A stretch of DNA of 64,000 nt, from contig JAYRWH010000081.1 of the NCBI GenBank assembly GCA_041918155.1, forward strand, positions 21,062 through 85,061, given 5' to 3'. Below the pieces are notes generated by a model, which worked only from the letters and a program-made list of their open reading frames with translations, was not told where the DNA came from and searched no databases. This stretch comes from UBA668 sp041918155. GTDB taxonomy: Bacteria; Actinomycetota; Acidimicrobiia; Acidimicrobiales; Ilumatobacteraceae. Position 1 is the stretch's first letter, and each line of letters begins with the position of its first letter. Below, piece by piece: positions 7,232 through 15,257 of the stretch. The translations under genes and the position numbers were made by a program.

Positions 7232-8806
7232 ATGGAACTCCCCGACTTCGAACGACTCATCGACGCTCCGCGCCACTACGCCGCGCGCACACCCGACGCG
7301 CCGGCCACCTGGTTCGAAGGGGCCACCCTCACCTTCAGCGAACTCGACCTCGCCGCCGACGCGTGCGCCCGCGGGCTGATCGCTCAGGGAGTGCGGCCCG
7401 GCGACCGCGTCGCTGTGCTCAGCACCCCGCGCCCCGAGTTCCTCGTGGCCCTCCTGGGTGTGCAGCGAGCAGGTGCGATCTATGTCGGCATCAACCCGTC
7501 CTACACCAGGCGCGAACAGCTGCACGTGTTGCACGACAGCGAACCGGTGAGGGTGCTCTCCATCGCCGGGTTCGTCGGGCGCGACTTCGCCGCCGAGCTG
7601 GCCGGTCTGCTGGCCGAGGTGCCATCGGTGAAAGGTTGCCACCGCCTCGACGATGGTGCTGCTGTGGGGCCCCTCGGCGCGTGGGCTGACCTGCTGGCCG
7701 CCGCCGATATGACGGCGCCGCTGCCCGAGCCCGCACCGCACGACGCAGCGGCGCTCGTCTACACATCGGGATCCACCGGCGCGCCGAAGGGTGCGCTGCT
7801 GCCCCACTGCGCGCTCGCCTACGGAGCGATCGTCGATGCGCGGGGAATGAACGTCGCCCTGCCCGCAGGCACCTCGCCGCGGGTTGCGTGCAACCTGCCC
7901 ACCAACCACATCGGCTGCATCGTGGACGTGTGCGGCACCATGCTCGTCAGCGGTGGGATGACCGCGTTCGTCGAACAATTCGACCCCGAGGGTATGTTGC
8001 GCATGATCGAGGAGTTGCACCTCACCAACCTGCAGCACGTGCCTACCGTGATCCAGATGCTGACCATGCACCCCGACTTCGACACTCGCGATCTCAGCAG
8101 TCTGCACGTGGTTGCGTGGGGTGGCGCTCCGCTGCCGCTCGATACGATCCGCATCTATCGGGCGATGGGGGTGCACCTGCAGACCGTGTACGGCCAGACC
8201 GAGACGATCGCCAATATCACCGCCAGCGCGCCGGGTAGCACCGACGAGGCGCTCGCCGAGACCGTCGGGCAACCGAACCCCGACGCGCTCGTGCGTATCG
8301 TCGATGAGGAGGGCAACGACGTGCCCGACGGGGTGGAAGGTGAGGTGCTGTACCGCCACCCGGCCCAGTTCCTCGGCTACTTCCGCAATCCTGAGGCGAC
8401 GGCGCGCACGATCACCGCGGATGGTTCGATTCGTACCGGCGACATCGCCGTGCGGCGGGCCGACGGCAACTTCAGCCTGGTCGGCCGGCGTAGCGACATG
8501 TACAAGTCCGGTGGGCTCAACGTGTACCCGCGTGAGGTGGAACTCGAGCTGGAGGCTCACCCGGGTGTCGCCCTCGCGGCGATCGTCGGTGTGCCCGACG
8601 GGAAGTACGGCGAGGTGGGGGTGGCGTATGTGCTGCGGTCGCCAGGCGCGCGGCCGACGGCAGAGGAGCTGGCGGCGTGGTGCAAGGAGCGCGTCGCCGG
8701 CTACAAGGTGCCCAAGCGCTTCGATGTGCGCGACGAGCTGCCACTGCTGCCCATTGGGAAGGTCGACAAGCAGGCGCTGAAGGCGGACGCGTGCTTCGGG
8801 GGCTGA
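7232..8806 (+). CDS. Acyl-CoA synthetase (AMP-forming)
   Basis: ANL-superfamily ligase that activates a carboxylic acid with ATP and CoA. 524 residues: the P-loop YTSGSTGAPKG (177-187), A5-like VYGQTE, the hinge region RTGDIAVRRADGNFSLVGRRSDMYKSGG in two parts, and the C-terminal catalytic Lys in PIGKVDKQAL (K510). GAGGAG 6 nt upstream of the ATG. The residues that would set chain length cannot be read by eye. A membrane protein follows directly. Confidence 0.92.
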   Translation: MELPDFERLIDAPRHYAARTPDAPATWFEGATLTFSELDLAADACARGLIAQGVRPGDRVAVLSTPRPEFLVALLGVQRAGAIYVGINPSYTRREQLHVLHDSEPVRVLSIAGFVGRDFAAELAGLLAEVPSVKGCHRLDDGAAVGPLGAWADLLAAADMTAPLPEPAPHDAAALVYTSGSTGAPKGALLPHCALAYGAIVDARGMNVALPAGTSPRVACNLPTNHIGCIVDVCGTMLVSGGMTAFVEQFDPEGMLRMIEELHLTNLQHVPTVIQMLTMHPDFDTRDLSSLHVVAWGGAPLPLDTIRIYRAMGVHLQTVYGQTETIANITASAPGSTDEALAETVGQPNPDALVRIVDEEGNDVPDGVEGEVLYRHPAQFLGYFRNPEATARTITADGSIRTGDIAVRRADGNFSLVGRRSDMYKSGGLNVYPREVELELEAHPGVALAAIVGVPDGKYGEVGVAYVLRSPGARPTAEELAAWCKERVAGYKVPKRFDVRDELPLLPIGKVDKQALKADACFGG

Positions 8807-8808
8807 TC

Positions 8809-10014
8809 GTGCGGGCCACCGATCTGGCACGCGCACTCTCGGCGCGCGCCGTCAGTGCGATCGCGGTCGTGACGGCAGCGCTGTTCGCGTTCGCGCGCGC
8901 GTGGCGGCTCGGCAGCGCCGGGGCCTTTGTGCTCGCCGGCGACGTGTTCACCGACCCGGCACAGGTGCCTGGCCACATCCCCGTGCGTTCGGGGTTCGGC
9001 TTCGACGGGCAGTTCTTCTATCGCCTGGCCTCCTCGCCGACCGCCACGGGGATGGGTCGTGTCGACGGCATCGTCTTCGACTACAAGGTGCGTGGCGGCC
9101 GCATCGGGTACCCGGCGCTGGCGTGGGTGGCGTCGCTCGGTGGTCGGCCGGGTCTCTTGGCGGTGGCGATGATCGCGGTCAACGTGGTGGCCGTCGGCGT
9201 GCTCGCGTGGGTCGCCGCCCACCTCGCCGCCGACCACGGGCGCGCCGCCGCATGGGGCCTCGCGGTGGCCGGGTACTGGGGCTTCGGCATCGTGCTCGGC
9301 CGCGATCTCGCAGAACTCGTGGCCGCGGCGTCGGTGTTCGGTGCGGTGCTACTGGTCGGCCGCCGCCGCTACCTGTGGGCGAGCGTGCCGGCCACGCTGG
9401 CCGTGCTGACGCGCGAGCAGTGCGTGCTCGCCGTGACCGCGATCGCGGTGGGCGCGCTGGTGGCCGAACACCGGCGCGGCCCGCGGCGTGCGGCGCTCAC
9501 CGGCGTCGCCTCGCTCGTCGCGCTGCCCGCGGCAGTGTTCGTCGTGTGGCAACTGCTCGTTGCTTCGGTGGTCGGCGAGTTTCCGGCGACGAGCACATCG
9601 GTGAACACCACCTACCCGTTCGCCGACTTCGCCCGGTCGTTGCGGGGCTGGGTGCGCATGTTCGGCGACGGCCTCGCCTCGGCGCACCACTTCAGCATCG
9701 GTGCCTCGCTGCCGCTGCTGGGGTTCGTCTCGCTCGCAGGGCTGGTGGGGCTGGCGGTCACGTCCGACGGACTGCGCCTCGCGTGGCAGGAACGGCCGTG
9801 GGAGCCGCTGCTGGTGCTCGCCGGCATCGCTGTGTTCGCGTGTTCGAGCTGGATCGTGCTCAACGACCCGTTCGATTTCCGCCAGTCCTACGAGTTGGCC
9901 GGCGCGTCGTGGTTGGTGCTGTGGGCCGCACCGGCGAGGCGTCGCCGCGTTGCGCTGGCCCTCGTCGTGCCGGTGACCCTGCTGGCGTTCGCGTTCCGCT
10001 GCGCCTACGCCTGA
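8809..10014 (+). CDS. Polytopic membrane protein, GT-C glycosyltransferase-like
   Basis: 401 residues and about ten hydrophobic helices. After the first helix comes an exported loop with GFDGQFFYRLA, a motif I associate with predicted GT-C membrane proteins (the Asp sits where lipid-linked sugar transferases keep their catalytic acid). A long loop follows DFRQSYE near the end. Function as a mannosyl- or arabinosyl-type transferase is inference. A GTG 18 nt upstream, overlapping the acyl-CoA synthetase gene, is an alternative start. The 3' end overlaps the DUF2520 gene by 10 nt. Confidence 0.7.
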   Translation: MRATDLARALSARAVSAIAVVTAALFAFARAWRLGSAGAFVLAGDVFTDPAQVPGHIPVRSGFGFDGQFFYRLASSPTATGMGRVDGIVFDYKVRGGRIGYPALAWVASLGGRPGLLAVAMIAVNVVAVGVLAWVAAHLAADHGRAAAWGLAVAGYWGFGIVLGRDLAELVAAASVFGAVLLVGRRRYLWASVPATLAVLTREQCVLAVTAIAVGALVAEHRRGPRRAALTGVASLVALPAAVFVVWQLLVASVVGEFPATSTSVNTTYPFADFARSLRGWVRMFGDGLASAHHFSIGASLPLLGFVSLAGLVGLAVTSDGLRLAWQERPWEPLLVLAGIAVFACSSWIVLNDPFDFRQSYELAGASWLVLWAAPARRRRVALALVVPVTLLAFAFRCAYA

Positions 10015-10736
10015 TCGCCGCGCACCATCGCGCGGGTTCTTTCGCACAGGGCGTCGAACAGAACCAGTAGTTCGGGTGTGCGCTCCGCCACGGCGGCCCG
10101 TTGACGGCTCACGGTGGCCTCGTCGCCGCGAGCGATCGGGCCGGTGATCGCGGTGCGGCCGCCGAACATGGCCCAGTTCTCCGTCGCCGCGCGCACGAGG
10201 GGCACCAGGATCTGCCGGTCGGCGCCCGTGGTGGCGAGCAGCTGCTCGGCCGCGTCCTCCAGCGTGACGAGGAAGTTCGAGGCGATCGACGCGGCAGCGT
10301 GGTAGGCGGGCCGGTCGCGATCGCTGATCTCCACGGCGTGCATGCCGAGCTCGGTGGCCAGCTGACGGGCGATGGCGAGCGCCCGCGGGGTGGAGCCGGC
10401 CACCGCCGCGCCCGCCCCGCGGAACGCCGCGCCGGCCAGGGTGACGGTCATCAGCGGGTGGAGGCCGAACGCCTCGTGCGGGGCCAATACGTCCAGCCCG
10501 ATCGCTCCTGCACAGTGGCCCACGAGCGGCCCGCGCCGGACGGCCCCGGCAGCAGCGGCGATCGCGCCGTCGGGCACGGCGAGCAGCACGGTGTCGTAGC
10601 CGACACCGTCGAAGCCATGCCCGAACGGCCCGTGGGCATCGGTCAATGCGGCGGCGAGCGCCTGGCCCATGCGGCCCGAGCCGACGATCGCCAGGCGTCC
10701 CTCGGGTCGCTCACGCACGACGGGCCCTTGCTGCAC
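10005..10736 (-). CDS. Rossmann-fold DUF2520 protein
   Basis: 243 residues. RLAIVGSGRMGQALAAAL (14-31) is a dinucleotide-binding motif; HCAGAIGLDVL and FGLHPLMTVT follow in the order seen in DUF2520 proteins, which pair an F420/NADP oxidoreductase-like N-terminus with a helical C-terminal domain (DRPAYHAAASIASNFLVTLEDAA). In many bacteria the family sits next to panC; here it does not. Start is GTG. Biochemical role unknown. Confidence 0.8.
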   Translation of the reverse strand: MQQGPVVRERPEGRLAIVGSGRMGQALAAALTDAHGPFGHGFDGVGYDTVLLAVPDGAIAAAAGAVRRGPLVGHCAGAIGLDVLAPHEAFGLHPLMTVTLAGAAFRGAGAAVAGSTPRALAIARQLATELGMHAVEISDRDRPAYHAAASIASNFLVTLEDAAEQLLATTGADRQILVPLVRAATENWAMFGGRTAITGPIARGDEATVSRQRAAVAERTPELLVLFDALCERTRAMVRGDQA

Positions 10737-10767
10737 GCGCTGAGTCTCCCACGGCTGCGCCGGGCCG

Positions 10768-11610
10768 TCAGGGTGCGGGCAGGTAGTCCTCCAGCCGCGC
10801 CACCGTCAGGCCCAGCCGGTCGAGTTCGGCGAACACCGTCTGCAGGTCGGTGTAGAGATCGTCGCGGAAGTGGAAGATGAGGATGTCGCCGGGCTTGATG
10901 GAGCCCCCGTACGTGACGATCGTGCTGTGGTTCACCGACACATGCCACAACACCACCGCGCGCAGGCCACAACTGCGCGCGGCGCGAACGGTGTCGCTGT
11001 TCCATTCGCCGTACGGCGGGCGGAAGAACGGCCCGGACACACCGTTCTCCGCCTCAGCGATGGCCTTGGCCCCGCCACAGATCTCGCGCACCTGGCCTCT
11101 GTAGTCGAGGGCCTTCAGGTGAATGTGGCGGATGGTGTGCGAGTTCACCGTCCCGCCGAGGTCGACGAAGCGCTGGAAATAGGCCGGGTCGTCGCGCACC
11201 GCCGAGGCCACGATGAACAGGGTGGCCGTTGCCCCGTGCTCGGCGAGCAGGTCGGGGATGCGCGGGTCGCGCTCGAAGCCGTCGTCGATCGTGAGGAACA
11301 CCACCGGGTCGGTGGTCTCGATGTGGGTGAGGACGGCCGTGCTCTTGTGGACTTCCAGCGGAGCGATCGGATACCGCTGCCACGGCAGGATCGTGGTCGT
11401 GGTGGTCGCGAGCGTGGTGGGCGGGGCAGTCGTGGTGGCGAGGGCGGTCGTGGTCGTGGCGAGGGCGGTCGTAGTGGTCGCCGCCGTCGGGGCAGCGGCG
11501 CCTCCGCCGTCCTGGCCCGAGCAGGCCGCCAGCGCACAAGCGACGAGTACCCCGGCGCGTCGAGCGCGATGGCCGGCGATGACCGCTGCGGGGCGCGTCC
11601 CTGTGCTCAC
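10768..11610 (-). CDS. Polysaccharide deacetylase (NodB domain) lipoprotein
   Basis: 280 residues. Signal peptide with lipobox LAAC (Cys30), then a Thr-rich linker (42-73), then a NodB fold: motif 1 TIDDG (107-111), motif 2 SHTIRHIHL, motif 3 RPPYGEWNSD, and a late LIFHFRDD. Asp and both His needed for metal binding are present, so deacetylation of an envelope polysaccharide such as peptidoglycan is likely. The GTG start is supported by TAGCCT 8 nt upstream; a long open frame beyond it is antisense noise across the anti-sigma gene. Confidence 0.9.
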   Translation of the reverse strand: MSTGTRPAAVIAGHRARRAGVLVACALAACSGQDGGGAAAPTAATTTTALATTTTALATTTAPPTTLATTTTTILPWQRYPIAPLEVHKSTAVLTHIETTDPVVFLTIDDGFERDPRIPDLLAEHGATATLFIVASAVRDDPAYFQRFVDLGGTVNSHTIRHIHLKALDYRGQVREICGGAKAIAEAENGVSGPFFRPPYGEWNSDTVRAARSCGLRAVVLWHVSVNHSTIVTYGGSIKPGDILIFHFRDDLYTDLQTVFAELDRLGLTVARLEDYLPAP

Positions 11611-11618
11611 GAGCGAGC

Positions 11619-11624
11619 AGGCTA
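11619..11624 (-). promoter_or_regulatory. -10 box TAGCCT of the deacetylase gene, leaderless
   Basis: TAGCCT with an 8-nt spacer to GTG. Confidence 0.5.
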
Positions 11625-11657
11625 GACGATTGTTCGTCGGGCCTGCTGGGCCATGGC

Positions 11658-12347
11658 TCAGGCCTCGCTGAGGTCGGCGGTGGCCACGGTCGCGCCGGAA
11701 TCGGCAACCACCACGACCCGCTCCCCGGCCGTCGGTGCGGCGACGGCGATGGTCCACTGGCCAGCGCCGGAGTCGTCGATCGGCCAGGCCGCGACCTCTG
11801 TGGTGGCGCCGTCGGCGGCGACGAACAGGCAGCGGTAGGTACCCGGGCGCAGGTCGCTGAGGTGCATCGTCAGCGTGGCCCCGGCACCATCGGCGGCGGT
11901 GGTGACGAGCACCCAGCCGTGCTCGGCCCCGTCCTCGGCGAGGAGCGTGCCCGCCAGCGCCGGTGTGCTCGTGGCCGCGGTCTCGTGCCCCGCGCCCGTG
12001 AACGAGTGCCCGACCCAGACGCCCAGGAGTGCCGCCGCGGCGGCGGCGAGCAGTGCCCCCGCCACGGGGTGACGGCGCACCCGGCGCGGCACAGCATCGG
12101 CCGGGGCGATCACCGGTGGGGTGAACATCGCCAACACGCGCGCCTCGAAGCCCACCGGGGGCTCGCACTCCGGGGCGACCGTCGCGAGCTGGTCGGCGAT
12201 GGCCGACAGCGAGTGCAACTCGGCCTGGCAGCGCGAGCAGCCCGCGGCATGGTGCAGCAGCGCCGTGCGCCCGGCCGGTTCCAGCAGGTCGAGCACCAGC
12301 TCACCGACGGATTCCTCGAACGTCGTGCACTCGATCTCGTCAGGCAT
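11658..12347 (-). CDS. Zinc-binding anti-sigma factor, membrane anchored
   Basis: 229 residues. HAAGCSRC (H33, C37, C40) is the HxxxCxxC motif of ZAS anti-sigma factors; a helix at about 86-106 crosses the membrane; the outer part is a beta domain of the kind found in RskA-like proteins. It should hold the upstream ECF sigma factor inactive until an envelope signal releases it. The ATG overlaps the sigma stop codon by 8 nt and has GAGGG upstream, so the two are translationally coupled. Confidence 0.88.
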   Translation of the reverse strand: MPDEIECTTFEESVGELVLDLLEPAGRTALLHHAAGCSRCQAELHSLSAIADQLATVAPECEPPVGFEARVLAMFTPPVIAPADAVPRRVRRHPVAGALLAAAAAALLGVWVGHSFTGAGHETAATSTPALAGTLLAEDGAEHGWVLVTTAADGAGATLTMHLSDLRPGTYRCLFVAADGATTEVAAWPIDDSGAGQWTIAVAAPTAGERVVVVADSGATVATADLSEA

Positions 12348-12921
12348 GGTCGCCCTCACTCTCGGACATCAGGTCGCGCATGCGTAACAGCGCGGTGCGC
12401 AACCGGGTCTTCGCCGTCCCAAGGGGGATTCCCTCCACGGCGGCGATCTCGCTCACGGTGTGACCGCGCAGCGCGGCGAGCACGAGCACCCGGCGTTGCT
12501 CCTCCGGCAATGTGGCGAGCAGTGCCCGGGCACTGTGCGCGTCCGCTCGCGCGGCCGCTTCGTCGCCGACGGAGTCGGCACGGGTGGGCAGCAGCGGTTC
12601 GATGTCGTCGCGGTCGAAGGGGGTGCTGTGGCGCGTGCGGTGGGCGTCGATGCACAGCCGCCGCGTGATCGTGAGCATCCACACGCGGGCCGCGCCGCGC
12701 CGCGGGTCGAAGCTGCCGGCATGGCGCCACACCCGCTCGAAGGTCTGCTGGGCGAGGTCTTCGGCGAGTGCGGCATCACGGCAGATCGTCACCGCCAGGC
12801 CGTACACCGCCCGCTGGTGGCGGCGCACGTAAACGGCCCCGGCGCGCTGGTCGCCGAGCGCCATGGCAGCGAGCAGCGCGTCGTCGTCCAGCCGGTCGGC
12901 GTGAGTTGACCACATCACCAC
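12340..12921 (-). CDS. ECF sigma factor (SigK-like)
   Basis: 193 residues. Region 2 covers HQRAVYGLAVTICRD and AEDLAQQTFERVWRHA, with the DNA-melting stretch around VWMLTITRRLCID; region 4 is LPEEQRRVLVLAALRGHTVSEIAAVEG followed by GTAKTRLRTALLRM. The GTG start follows TAGTGT by 6 nt; an ATG two codons on is possible. The partner anti-sigma factor overlaps its 3' end, and the divergent COG4315 lipoprotein is a candidate target. Confidence 0.9.
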   Translation of the reverse strand: MVMWSTHADRLDDDALLAAMALGDQRAGAVYVRRHQRAVYGLAVTICRDAALAEDLAQQTFERVWRHAGSFDPRRGAARVWMLTITRRLCIDAHRTRHSTPFDRDDIEPLLPTRADSVGDEAAARADAHSARALLATLPEEQRRVLVLAALRGHTVSEIAAVEGIPLGTAKTRLRTALLRMRDLMSESEGDHA

Positions 12922-12927
12922 GTGAGG

Positions 12928-12933
12928 ACACTA
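12928..12933 (-). promoter_or_regulatory. -10 box TAGTGT of the ECF sigma gene, leaderless
   Basis: TAGTGT with a 6-nt spacer to GTG. The inverted repeat described next begins 12 bp upstream of it. Confidence 0.5.
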
Positions 12934-12944
12934 CGAGCGACTAC

Positions 12945-12991
12945 CCCGATCGGATTGCGAAATCGCGCGAGATCGCGCAATCCGAATCGGG
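12945..12991. promoter_or_regulatory. 15/16-bp inverted repeat between sigma factor and COG4315 lipoprotein genes
   Basis: The left arm CCCGATCGGATTGCG and the reverse complement of the right arm CCCGATTCGGATTGCG differ by a single inserted T; the loop is 16 nt and includes the palindrome TCGCGCGA near the centre. It lies between two divergent start codons, so it may be a shared operator or two mirrored sigma-factor promoter elements. No regulator can be assigned. Confidence 0.6.
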
Positions 12992-13006
12992 TTGTGCGTC
13001 GTAGTG

Positions 13007-13504
13007 ATGGCCATGAAGACATCACGCACCCTGCTGGCTGCCGTCGCCCTCCTCGGGCTGGCGGCCTGTTCCGACTCCAAGGACTCGTCCACCACCACGG
13101 GCACGGCCGCGGCCACCACCGTGGCCGACGGCACGTCGTCCACCACACCGGAAGCCGGCGACGCCACCGTCGTGCTCTCCGACTCGTCGCTCGGCAAGAT
13201 CCTCACCACCGCCGATGGGATGACGCTCTACCTGTTCACCCCCGACACGCCGACCTCCAGCGCCTGCACCGGCGGCTGCGCGACCGCATGGCCGCCGCTC
13301 ACCACCGCCGCCGTCGGTGGCGAGGGCCTCGACGCAGCCCAGTTCGGCACACTCGACCGTGGTGATGGCACCACCCAGGTGACCTACAACGGCCACCCGC
13401 TGTACCAGTTCAGCGGTGACACTGCCGCCGGCGACGTCACCGGCCAGGGCTCGGGCGGCAGTTGGTTCGCCGTCACTTCCGAGGGGACCGCGGCCGGCGG
13501 GTGA
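13007..13504 (+). CDS. COG4315 secreted-repeat lipoprotein
   Basis: 165 residues. Lipobox LAAC (Cys21), a short Thr/Ser linker, then one COG4315 unit: GKILTTADGMTLYLFTPDT, a CTGGC motif followed by AWPPL, and VTYNGHPLYQFSGDT. In homologues several such units occur in tandem; here essentially one plus a partial. The role is unknown, but the conserved Cys pair and the ECF sigma neighbour suggest an envelope redox or stress function. The last 32 nt overlap the convergent DUF2505 gene. Confidence 0.85.
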   Translation: MAMKTSRTLLAAVALLGLAACSDSKDSSTTTGTAAATTVADGTSSTTPEAGDATVVLSDSSLGKILTTADGMTLYLFTPDTPTSSACTGGCATAWPPLTTAAVGGEGLDAAQFGTLDRGDGTTQVTYNGHPLYQFSGDTAAGDVTGQGSGGSWFAVTSEGTAAGG

Positions 13505-14000
13505 CCCCTGCGGCCAGATGACCGTCCTGGAACTGCTCCTCGGCGGTGAGCGTGCGTTGGACATCGCCTCCCACGAACGACGCCAGCTTGCCGCCGAGGA
13601 GTGGCACCGAACAGGTCACTTCGCCGACGATCTCGACGACGGTGCTTCCCTTGGCCCCCGGAGCGAGCCGCAGGGTGCCGCCGACTTTCACGGGCACGCC
13701 GCGGGCGACGACCTCCCACGTGCCGGTGCGCGTGCCGTCAGCGGCCGGGGCCTCCCACCGGTCGTGTTGCTCAACGGTGTTCTTCGGCGAGAGGAACTTC
13801 TTGGCGAAACCGGGCACGTCCATCGGCACTTCCCGCCGGGAGCGCACGGTGACGGCGCCGCCCTTGACCGTGTGCTCGAGGATCTCGATGCGGTCGTGGC
13901 CGAGCGCGGTGTACTTGGCCACCAGCGTCTCGGGTGTGGTCATCACGGCGAACACCGTCTCCGGCGCTGCCGCGTACGTGTGGTTGGAAGCGACCTTCAT
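13473..14000 (-). CDS. DUF2505 (SRPBCC-like) protein
   Basis: 175 residues, START-like fold typical of actinobacterial DUF2505: an opening strand MKVASNHTYAAAPETVFAVM in two parts, a helix with a YTALGHD segment, the strand pair VTVRSRREVPMDVPGFAKKF and the C-terminal helix LASFVGGDVQRTLTAEEQF. Probably binds a hydrophobic ligand; no catalytic residue is evident. Confidence 0.85.
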   Translation of the reverse strand: MKVASNHTYAAAPETVFAVMTTPETLVAKYTALGHDRIEILEHTVKGGAVTVRSRREVPMDVPGFAKKFLSPKNTVEQHDRWEAPAADGTRTGTWEVVARGVPVKVGGTLRLAPGAKGSTVVEIVGEVTCSVPLLGGKLASFVGGDVQRTLTAEEQFQDGHLAAGVTRRPRSPRK

Positions 14001-14045
14001 GGCCCCATCGTTCGCCGGCCGGCTGCCGGCGGGCAGGGGCCAACG

Positions 14046-15158
14046 TCATGTGCTCCGGCGGTCGAAACGGCGGCGATCCCACTTCATCGTGCCGATCGCC
14101 TCGGACACCGCGGTGGTCATGTGGTGGAACAGGCCGGCGTTGACGGAGTCGACTGCCTCCTGCAGGGTGCCGTCCTCGTGGAGCACCAGGCGCAGCGCAT
14201 CGGGATCGCCGATCACGTCACAGAGGTGGACGATGTCCTCCACCGAGCGGATGCTCGCCGGATGGACACTGCCATCGGGCCGCACGCGTGGCGCGAGCAG
14301 ACGATGGAAGTGGCCGAGGTTGACGTCGTCGAGGAAGCGCCACAGGTGGTCGTCCCAGTCGAGCCACTCGCGGATCACGGGGCGCCCGACGGCGGCGTAG
14401 AACAGCGGGTACAGGTCGGCCGCCTGCTGCACGCCCAGCGAGCGCACCTGCATCATCTGCTGTAGGGCGAGGTAGGCGTGGTAGCGGCGCAGCGCATGGC
14501 GGTCGCCGCCGAGGGTCTCGGTGACCGCTTCCCGGGTGTGCCGAATGCCGCTCTCCACGAGCTGGGTCAGCAAGCGGTCGCGCTGGCCGCGAACCCACAC
14601 ATCGTGGTGATGGTGCACCGGATCGGCGAGCATCGCCAGCACCACTGCCGGGTCGGTGCCGGGCATCACGACGGTGACGGGGCAGGCGTCGAACAGGGTT
14701 GCGACCTCGGGCGTCACCGACCCTCCGTCGGTGGTGCCGTGCTCGGCGAGGCGACGCAGCGCGGCCACGTGCCAGGCGCCGTCGATGACGACACAGGTGT
14801 GGTGGGCAGCGCTGCCATCTGCGGCGAGGGACTCGCGTACGAGAATCCGCCCCGCGAGTGTGGCCGGGAGCTTCTCGATACGGCTCTGCAACCCGCCGAT
14901 GCCGTGCCCGGTCAACCGCTCGTAGGCGCGCATCGGCACGAACGCGCGCACGAACGCCGCGATGTTGCCCGCGTGCGGGTCGGCGGCGGGGTCGGTGGCG
15001 GCCAGTTCGTTGCCCGGGTCGAGCGCGAGATCGCGCAGCGGCACCGTGGTGTGCACGACGAGCGCCGAGTGCGCGGCGGCGAGATCGTGGTCGCCGGCCG
15101 CGCCGTGCGCGCCGGTGTGCCGTGCCGCCTTGCGTTCCACCGTCCTCCTCGGCGCCAT
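14046..15158 (-). CDS. Unknown protein with a possible ParB-like N-terminal motif
   Basis: 370 residues, no signal peptide or membrane helix. I do not recognise the family. The central segment CVVIDGAWHVAALRRLAEHG resembles the DGxHRxxAL box of ParB/sulfiredoxin-fold proteins, followed by strands ending VTVVMPG and a helical C-terminal half with YHAYLALQQMMQVRSLGVQQAADLY in two parts and a WLDWDDHLWRFLDDVN segment rich in Trp/Asp. If the ParB reading is right this could be an actinobacteria-specific nucleotide- or DNA-linked protein. Start ATG chosen at the last Met before the conserved part; a GTG two codons earlier exists. Confidence 0.55.
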   Translation of the reverse strand: MAPRRTVERKAARHTGAHGAAGDHDLAAAHSALVVHTTVPLRDLALDPGNELAATDPAADPHAGNIAAFVRAFVPMRAYERLTGHGIGGLQSRIEKLPATLAGRILVRESLAADGSAAHHTCVVIDGAWHVAALRRLAEHGTTDGGSVTPEVATLFDACPVTVVMPGTDPAVVLAMLADPVHHHHDVWVRGQRDRLLTQLVESGIRHTREAVTETLGGDRHALRRYHAYLALQQMMQVRSLGVQQAADLYPLFYAAVGRPVIREWLDWDDHLWRFLDDVNLGHFHRLLAPRVRPDGSVHPASIRSVEDIVHLCDVIGDPDALRLVLHEDGTLQEAVDSVNAGLFHHMTTAVSEAIGTMKWDRRRFDRRST

Positions 15159-15257
15159 TGTCACCCGTGGGCGCCGGTGGTGTGAAGTCCGAAGGTGGGC
15201 GCACGCTGGGGGCGAAGTACCCGTGTGCCCCCACCAGGGCTGGCGCAGAATTGAGCC

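Noticed and set aside
6656..8836. Long minus-strand frame continuing upstream of the NodN-like protein
   Set aside because: Only the last 163 codons match a hotdog domain and have a Shine-Dalgarno; the rest lies opposite the acyl-CoA synthetase.
11395..11500. Direct repeats of ACC/GTG-type triplets in the deacetylase gene, and similar ones at 50280-50380 and 63140-63230
   Set aside because: They encode Thr-rich linkers of lipoproteins; not separate repeat elements or CRISPR.
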